This document shows, in pieces, positions 6,378 through 11,065 of a stretch of DNA of 11,065 bases. The stretch is from assembly GCA_014729455.1 (NCBI GenBank), contig WJJW01000463.1, positions 1 through 11,065 on the forward strand. The letters are read 5' to 3'. The first letter of the stretch is position 1. Each line of letters starts with the position of its first letter. Both the position numbers and the translations under genes were made by a program. This DNA comes from Candidatus Eiseniibacteriota bacterium (GTDB taxonomy: Bacteria > Eisenbacteria > RBG-16-71-46 > CAIMUX01 > VGJL01). The notes under the pieces were generated by a model. That model made no database searches. It saw nothing but the letters and a program-made list of their open reading frames with translations, and was not told the DNA's origin.

Positions 6378-8821
6378 CGACCGACCTCCTCGAGAGACGC
6401 CTCGCGGTCCTCGGGTTGGTCCGGCGGAGTCGCCCCGCGGCGCGGCTCGCCGGTGATCCGCGTCAGGAAACGGTCCCAGTCGAACCGTTCGAGCACGTTT
6501 CGTCGTGCCCGTGCGCCCATCGCCCGCCACTCCTCCGGCCGGTGCGCGCGGGCATCGAGCATCCGTTCGATCCTCTCGACCCAGGCGCCGAGGTCCGAGG
6601 CGGGAAGGACGTGGCCGGTCACGCCGTCGCGGACGATCTCCTTGGGACCTCCCATGGTGGAGACGATCGCCGGGAGGCCGCTCGCCTGGGCTTCGAGCAC
6701 CGCCATCCCGAACGTGTCGGTCTCGCTCGGGAAGACGAAGAGGTCGGCGGCCGCGTACAGCTCCGCCAGCTCCGGCGCCTCGAGGCGGCCGGTGAACCGG
6801 ACTCCGCCGTTCGCTCCATGGGCTTCGCGCAGGCGGTCCAGATCGGGACCGTGGCCGGCGAGGACGAGCCGCAGCCCGGGTTCCCGGTCCCGCAAGCGAT
6901 CCGAGATGCGGAAGAGGTGGTCGAGGTTCTTGTCCCGGGAGATCCGGCCCGCGTAGAGGAGGACCGGGCCGTCGCCGAGTTCGTGCCGGGCGCGTCCCCG
7001 CGCGCGGGCGTCGGCGCTCGGACGGAACCGCTCGAGATCGATCCCCCGGTCGAAGCGGCGCATCTTGCCCGGGTGGAACCCCCTCTCGGTGAGGATCCGG
7101 ATGTACTCCTCCGTCGGGACGGCGATCTCGTCGCACATCGCGTAGAACCAGCTCGTGTACCCCTCGAGCATGAAGGCGAGATGCTCGTTGTCCGCGATCG
7201 CCTCCGCCTGCATCGGGAAGTCGGTGTGGTAGACGCCGACGCACGGGACGTTCAGCAGGCGCGCGGCGAGCAGACCGATCAGCCCGACCGGACCGGGGGT
7301 CGACAGATAGACCAGATCGGGCTCCTCCACGGCGATCCGCTCCAGCGCCCGCAGGATCGAGGGGATCCGCAGGACGTAGCTCTCGTAGAGCGGCAGGCGC
7401 AGCTCGTGGATGTGAGGCAGGTCGACCAGTTCGGGAGGCAGGTCCGGCCGCCCCCCGCTCTTCGCCAGCGAGGTCACCAACCGAACCGGATACCCGTTGC
7501 GATGCGCCACCCAGCCGAGGTTGCGCAGCGTCTCCGAGACGCCGTTCATATCCTCGAGCGTGTCGGTGAACCAGAGGACCTTGCGGGTCCCCGCCTCCTC
7601 GGAGGCGAGGAAGCGCCGCTTCAGCTCCTCGTTCAAGGGCCGATTGCGGTGCAGATAGCGCAGCGAGGAGACGAACGGCACCGAAAGGAACGCGCCCGGG
7701 AGCGTCGAGGAGATCGTCCGCAACAGCCCCTCGATGTCGCCCCGGTGCAACTCGGAACCGGCCGAGCGGAGCGCCAGCCCGAGCAGCGTGTCCGAGAGCT
7801 CGGTGATCCGATCCCACGCGAGGGAGAGCCGATCCTCGGCGTCGTCCTGGTCCTGGCGGATCCAGCGGCCGAGATCCAGGAGTAACTGGCGGAGACGCTC
7901 GGTCGAGTCGCCGCCGCCGTTGCCGCTCTGCCGCTGGATCGTCTTCAGGCGGATCCGATCGGTCAGCGTGAGCGGCGAGCGATCGAAGAGCAGTCCGTTC
8001 AGGTGACCGAGCACCCCCTTCGGGAGCGGCATGCTCTTCGCGCGGGAGAAGTCGTAGGCGACGCGGTAGAGGGAGAAGACGAGCGAGCGGTGGTCGTTGT
8101 GGCGCCCGGTTCCCCAGGTCTTCCGGGTCCGGATCGCCTCGAGGAACTGCGCGGGCGTGTCGGACTCCGCTTCGGTGAAGGTCCTGCCGATGAAGAGGCC
8201 GGCGTGGTCGTTCGACCCCCCGATCAACCCCTTGCGCCATGCATCCCGGCTGACGGGATCGATCCCGTGCTTCTCGTAGAGGCGGGCGATCGTCTCCGGC
8301 GTCAGACTGATCAGGGTACGCAGCAGGATCTGATTGGTCGGCCGGCTCCGCCCTCCGTTGACCACCTCGAACACGTCGAAGAGCAAAACCAGCTTCTCGA
8401 AATGCTCCAGCGTGAGCTTGTTGTTGATCGGCGAGGTGGCGTGGGCGACCGCGTGGGCGAGACCCTCGGACTGGAGGAGATCCCGGAGGTGATAGACGTT
8501 CTCCCGGACCGACTCGATCCGGGAGAACTGCTCCTCGCTCAGTCCGAAGACGAGGAGGTGGATCTTGCATCGGTCCTCGGGGAAATAGGTCGTCACCTCG
8601 CAGCCGGTGAAGCAGTCCTCGGGATGGGCGGCGCGGAGCTGGAGCGCCCCTTCGATCCGGTTGTGGTCGGTGATGGTCACGAAGCGCATCCCGCGGTGCT
8701 TCGCGATCCGATAGATCTCCTCCGGTTCGGTGTATGATTCTCCTGCGCCCAGACGCTGGAGAAACCACTCGGAGGGATGCTCGGAGTACTTCGAATGCAC
8801 GTGCAGATCGGCTCTTTGCAT
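6374..8821 (-). CDS. PHP-domain phosphoesterase fused to GT4 glycosyltransferase
   Basis: This is an 815-residue two-enzyme fusion. Residues 1 to about 250 are a PHP metal-dependent phosphoesterase domain with its ligands present: H7 and H9 (DLHVH), D52 and H53 (TDHN), E75 (GCEVTT), H88 (IHLL), H127 (AVAHA), and D205 and H206 (SNDHAG). The fold is like that of histidinol-phosphatase and TrpH/YciV nucleotide phosphatases. Residues 260-410 are a mostly helical linker I do not recognise. From about 413 a GT4 glycosyltransferase follows, with NGVSETL (426-432), VYHTDFP (530-536), YAGRISRDKN (623-632) and SETDTFGMAVLE (699-710). The aspartate D702 in the EX7E position is common in PimB-like members. 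The ATG at 8821 leads directly into the PHP motif; a TTG seven codons upstream overlaps the GGGGAGGT ribosome site and is unlikely to be the start. It is the first gene of the operon. A hydrolytic step paired with sugar transfer on one substrate is inferred. Confidence 0.92.
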   Translation of the reverse strand: MQRADLHVHSKYSEHPSEWFLQRLGAGESYTEPEEIYRIAKHRGMRFVTITDHNRIEGALQLRAAHPEDCFTGCEVTTYFPEDRCKIHLLVFGLSEEQFSRIESVRENVYHLRDLLQSEGLAHAVAHATSPINNKLTLEHFEKLVLLFDVFEVVNGGRSRPTNQILLRTLISLTPETIARLYEKHGIDPVSRDAWRKGLIGGSNDHAGLFIGRTFTEAESDTPAQFLEAIRTRKTWGTGRHNDHRSLVFSLYRVAYDFSRAKSMPLPKGVLGHLNGLLFDRSPLTLTDRIRLKTIQRQSGNGGGDSTERLRQLLLDLGRWIRQDQDDAEDRLSLAWDRITELSDTLLGLALRSAGSELHRGDIEGLLRTISSTLPGAFLSVPFVSSLRYLHRNRPLNEELKRRFLASEEAGTRKVLWFTDTLEDMNGVSETLRNLGWVAHRNGYPVRLVTSLAKSGGRPDLPPELVDLPHIHELRLPLYESYVLRIPSILRALERIAVEEPDLVYLSTPGPVGLIGLLAARLLNVPCVGVYHTDFPMQAEAIADNEHLAFMLEGYTSWFYAMCDEIAVPTEEYIRILTERGFHPGKMRRFDRGIDLERFRPSADARARGRARHELGDGPVLLYAGRISRDKNLDHLFRISDRLRDREPGLRLVLAGHGPDLDRLREAHGANGGVRFTGRLEAPELAELYAAADLFVFPSETDTFGMAVLEAQASGLPAIVSTMGGPKEIVRDGVTGHVLPASDLGAWVERIERMLDARAHRPEEWRAMGARARRNVLERFDWDRFLTRITGEPRRGATPPDQPEDREASLEEVGR
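6384..6390 (-). promoter_or_regulatory. Shine-Dalgarno for the GT4 gene, inside the upstream coding region
   Basis: On the minus strand this reads AGGAGGT, six bases before the ATG at 6377. It lies within the last codons of the PHP-GT4 gene, so ribosomes finishing that gene can restart at the overlapping ATGA. It supports both the chosen start and translational coupling. Confidence 0.8.
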
Positions 8822-8867
8822 CGTCGCTCGGGACCTCCCCAACCCGCTTCGGTGACGTTCGTCCGTG

Positions 8868-8886
8868 ACGCGGCAGCCTGCCGCGT
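8868..8886. promoter_or_regulatory. Perfect 19-bp palindrome, possible operator
   Basis: ACGCGGCAG, a central C, then CTGCCGCGT: nine base pairs of exact symmetry with a one-base centre. It lies 47-65 bases upstream of the PHP-GT4 ATG. The compact dyad with almost no loop looks more like a binding site for a dimeric repressor than an RNA terminator, and no U-tract follows on either strand. As RNA it could form an eight-pair stem with a three-base loop in the operon leader. Confidence 0.5.
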
Positions 8887-8917
8887 TCTGCGGGATCGTC
8901 GGAGGATTCCGCTCGCA

Positions 8918-8933
8918 CCGGACGAGTATCCGG
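8918..8933. repeat. Short inverted repeat CCGGA-N6-TCCGG
   Basis: CCGGA at 8918-8922 is mirrored by TCCGG at 8929-8933 around six bases. It overlaps the possible minus-strand -10 sequence GATACT, so a bound protein would block that promoter if the assignment is right. Five-base arms are short enough to arise by chance. Confidence 0.3.
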
Positions 8934-8960
8934 AGAAGCTTTCATTAAGACATCACCGAG

Positions 8961-8987
8961 GGAGAATGCGCACTTCGGCGTTTCTCC
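8961..8987. repeat. Inverted repeat GGAGAA-N15-TTCTCC
   Basis: Six-base arms at 8961-8966 and 8982-8987 enclose 15 bases, and an inner CGC/GCG pair adds to the symmetry. It lies near the middle of the divergent spacer, where it could serve either promoter. Chance occurrence cannot be excluded. Confidence 0.3.
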
Positions 8988-9105
8988 ACCGACTTTGCCG
9001 GAGGGCGCCGCTTCACCCGTTCTTAACGCCCCTCGTGGATGATCCGACCGTCCGTCGCGCGAAGGCCGTTCCCGATCGCTCCGGAGACCTCCGGGAGGGA
9101 AGATC

Positions 9106-11061
9106 ATGACCAAGAAGCACGAGATCCTGGATCTGCTCGGAGAGGGGTCCCTCCTCGTCGAGCGCCGCCTGAACGAGGGGCTCCTGGCCAACGACCGGGC
9201 GAAGTATTACCTCGCGCTGATCGGGCTCGCCCACGACCAGGCGCTCTCCCCCCGGATCGAGCCGAACAACCTCTCCCTCGAGCGGATGCTCTCCGGGATC
9301 GACGACACCTGGCTCGACGCGGTGATCCCCGCCGCCCGACGGGTCGACGACGCGATCCAGATCCCCCGGGTCGGGGAGCTGGTCCAGCGCCTGTTCGACG
9401 AGACCGAGAGCATGATCGGCGGGGTCGAGAGCTGCCGGCGGGCCGAGGCGCGGGATCTCCGGCGGCGGCTCGACGGGCTGAAGGAGGACCTTCTCGAGCG
9501 GTTCGACGACCGGATCGACTCGACCGTCGTCGAACGGCTGACCTCCGCCGACCGCCAGGGGGGCGAGAAGCTCCACCTCGTCGTCATGGACGCCCACAAG
9601 GCGATCAGCCGCTGCGGACGCCAGCTCGCCCGCGAGAAGATCGGCGGGATCGCCGTCTACGGAATCTCCGAGAAGGATCGCACCGCCGTCGCCGCCTTCG
9701 CCGAGGGGATCAACCGGACCGCCCCGCTCCGCTTCGATCATCCCGGCCTGGGGAGCACGGGGACCCGGATCGGGGATCGGCTCGTCCTCCAGAACGACAT
9801 CGGCCAGACCGACGCCCACATCTTCATCCTCTCCGTCGAGGAGAACGCGGTCGATTTCACCTACACCGACGTCCACCGCCGGCGCCTCCAGTTCTTCCAG
9901 TCGCTGCTCGACCCGCTCTCCCCCGAGTGGAAGACGCAGGAGATGCAGCGATCCGAGGCGCTGCCCGAGTCGAGCCGGTTCTTCCTCGTGCGCGGGATCA
10001 TCCGCTTCCCCGACCGGGACGAGCTCCGCCGCACCCTCACCGCGATCGGCGAGAGCCTGGTCTTCCTGATCGACTGGAACAAGGCGCGCCGCACGCTGCG
10101 GACGTTCGTCAAGGGCTCCGACGCGATCCAGATCCTCCGGACGGCGGCGCTCGAGCGGGTCGGCCACATGGCGTTCCTCAAGCTGGGCGGGACCGAGCTG
10201 CTCTACGACACCCTCGGCGTCGTCGAGCCGGGATCGATCCGCGCCGGCGAGCCGATCACCTCGATCCTGGGACGGCGCGCGACGATCGAGTTCCTCCAGG
10301 AGATCCTGCGGATCACCTCGCGGGAGCTTCTCGCCGGAACCTCGGAGCTGGTGATCCGGGATCGGATCAAGGGGCTCTTCCTGCATCGCTACCGGATCCG
10401 TACGCGTGGCCCGCTGGAGGCGTGCCGCGAGCTCGCCGGCCTCGCGGTCGAAGAGGCGCTCACGATCCGCGACATGATCCGGGCGGTCGGGCGCAACGAC
10501 CGCGCGTTCCTCGAACGCAACGTGCGCCGGACCCAGCGCTGGGAGGAGGAGGGCGACTCGATCCTGGCGCGCTTCCGGAAGGAGGCCCGGGGGCGCAGCC
10601 GCGCCGCCCGCCTCCTCCCCGCCGCGCGGCGGCTCGAGGAGCAGGGGGACTGCCTGGAGGAGGCCGCCTATCTTCTGCTCCTGCTCGATCCCGAGCGGAC
10701 CCCGCCCGACGTCCGGTTCGGCCTGGAGCGGCTCGGAGAGCTGTGCGTCCGGGCGGCGCAGGAAGGGTACAAGACCGTCTCCGCGGCCCAGGATCTCCAC
10801 CATCAGGACTCGTCCACGATCGAGGAGTTCAGCCGGCGGCTCGACCGGCTCGTCGCGATCGCGGAGGGAGCGAAGGAGCTGCGCCGCGAGGTGCGCGGCC
10901 GCCTGGTCGGCTGGGAGACCGCGCCGGCGGGGATGCTCGTGCTCGTCGCCGACACCGCCGCCGAGCTGCTCGGCGCGTGCGAGAACATGGCGCGCGCGGG
11001 GCTGACCCTCCACGAGACGATACTGGGCGACGCCACCGGCTGGAGCGAGGAAGGAGCCTGA
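9106..11061 (+). CDS. Unnamed 651-residue protein with PhoU/DUF47-like helical C-terminus
   Basis: I cannot name this family with certainty. Residues 1 to about 150 are helical. Residues 155-260 look alpha/beta and carry a striking set of acidic-histidine pairs: D162-x-H164, D211-H212, D236-x-H238 and D255-x-H257, plus the loop GSTGTRIGD (216-224) and QNDIG (229-233). These suggest a metal or phosphate site but match no motif I know. Residues 445-640 are all helical and contain two ExxxD motifs, E480-D484 (EEEGD) and E511-D515 (EEQGD), spaced as in the metal-binding repeats of PhoU and DUF47 proteins, which sense or gate phosphate transport. No signal peptide or membrane segment is evident, so it is probably cytoplasmic. 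The ATG at 9106 follows GGGAGGGA at good spacing. It is divergent from the glycosyltransferase operon and is followed one base later by another start codon. A phosphate-related regulatory role is an inference. Confidence 0.85.
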   Translation: MTKKHEILDLLGEGSLLVERRLNEGLLANDRAKYYLALIGLAHDQALSPRIEPNNLSLERMLSGIDDTWLDAVIPAARRVDDAIQIPRVGELVQRLFDETESMIGGVESCRRAEARDLRRRLDGLKEDLLERFDDRIDSTVVERLTSADRQGGEKLHLVVMDAHKAISRCGRQLAREKIGGIAVYGISEKDRTAVAAFAEGINRTAPLRFDHPGLGSTGTRIGDRLVLQNDIGQTDAHIFILSVEENAVDFTYTDVHRRRLQFFQSLLDPLSPEWKTQEMQRSEALPESSRFFLVRGIIRFPDRDELRRTLTAIGESLVFLIDWNKARRTLRTFVKGSDAIQILRTAALERVGHMAFLKLGGTELLYDTLGVVEPGSIRAGEPITSILGRRATIEFLQEILRITSRELLAGTSELVIRDRIKGLFLHRYRIRTRGPLEACRELAGLAVEEALTIRDMIRAVGRNDRAFLERNVRRTQRWEEEGDSILARFRKEARGRSRAARLLPAARRLEEQGDCLEEAAYLLLLLDPERTPPDVRFGLERLGELCVRAAQEGYKTVSAAQDLHHQDSSTIEEFSRRLDRLVAIAEGAKELRREVRGRLVGWETAPAGMLVLVADTAAELLGACENMARAGLTLHETILGDATGWSEEGA

Positions 11062-11062
11062 G

Positions 11063-11065
11063 ATG
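11063..11065 (+). CDS. Probable start codon of a following gene (cut by right edge)
   Basis: An ATG lies one base after the preceding stop (TGA at 11059-11061), with AAGGAG at 11051-11056 at suitable distance. This arrangement is typical of the next gene in an operon. Nothing of the product is visible. If the upstream protein really is PhoU/DUF47-like, a phosphate transporter would be a natural candidate. Confidence 0.5.

Larger units (their letters stand above)
8822..9105. other. Divergent intergenic region between PHP-GT4 operon and PhoU-like gene
   Basis: A 284-bp spacer between two divergent genes; it must hold promoters for both. I see no gene, and no convincing -35/-10 pair in either direction. 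TTGCCG at 8995-9000 is the best -35-like hexamer toward the plus-strand gene but has no well-spaced -10. GATACT on the minus strand (around 8926-8931) is a possible -10 for the operon, also without a -35. The spacer contains three inverted repeats, annotated separately, and a locally AT-rich patch at 8938-8950. Ribosome sites are GGGGAGGT (8833-8840, minus) and GGGAGGGA (9093-9100, plus). Confidence 0.6.

Noticed and set aside
8822..8842. TTG at 8842 as the start of the PHP-GT4 gene
   Set aside because: It overlaps the GGGGAGGT ribosome site, adds only seven non-conserved residues, and the ATG at 8821 begins right at the PHP motif.
8938..8950. Pho box in the AT-rich patch of the divergent spacer
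   Set aside because: Only isolated TTAA-type matches; no direct repeat with the spacing expected of PhoB or PhoP sites.
5103..9191. Open frame of over 1300 codons on the minus strand spanning most of the operon
   Set aside because: Only its last 424 codons (from 6377) encode a recognisable protein. The rest runs out of frame through the PHP-GT4 gene, is rich in Arg/Pro/Ala and shows no motifs; high GC simply removes stop codons.
9013..11013. 666-codon minus-strand open frame opposite the PhoU-like gene
   Set aside because: Glu/Leu/Asp/Pro-rich shadow of the coding strand in GC-rich DNA, with no recognisable motif; the plus-strand gene has a ribosome site and structured domains.

Overview
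The window is high-GC bacterial DNA with tightly packed genes, and I found no tRNA, rRNA, insertion sequence or CRISPR array. Two features hint at the lineage. The IspH is the long cyanobacterial/plastid-like class. The secreted M1 peptidase ends in a FlgD/T9SS-type beta domain (WDGRDE...ASGVYLVR). That C-terminal domain is common in FCB-group and related candidate phyla such as Eisenbacteria or Krumholzibacteriota, so I favour such a source, with low certainty. No marker gene is present to settle it.

Layout. (1) 1-671, minus strand: the N-terminal 223 residues of a KaiC/RadA-like RecA-fold ATPase, cut by the left edge. (2) 672-878: a divergent spacer with a good -10 box for the next gene. 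(3) 879-4030, plus strand: ispH followed by a secreted zinc aminopeptidase, the two genes overlapping by one base. (4) 3967-8821, minus strand: a three-gene operon joined by two 4-bp stop/start overlaps. Reading along the minus strand it encodes a PHP-phosphoesterase/GT4-glycosyltransferase fusion, a second GT4 glycosyltransferase, and a multi-spanning membrane protein of the LPG_synthase_TM (UPF0104) family. The last gene converges on, and overlaps by 64 bp, the end of the peptidase gene. (5) 8822-9105: a divergent spacer carrying three inverted repeats, one a perfect 19-bp palindrome. (6) 9106-11061, plus strand: a 651-residue protein with a PhoU/DUF47-like helical C-terminus and an unfamiliar middle domain rich in D-x-H motifs. 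A further gene appears to begin at 11063.

How the genes may work together. The operon of two glycosyltransferases and a polytopic membrane protein looks like a pathway for a glycolipid or lipid-linked glycan. The fused PHP domain keeps its metal ligands and could remove a phosphate. The divergent neighbour resembles phosphate-signalling proteins. Together these suggest a glycosylation system tied to phosphate status, for example replacing phospholipids with glycolipids. This is an inference from gene content and layout, not something the sequence proves. ispH (isoprenoid precursor synthesis) and the peptidase form a separate unit with no clear link to it.
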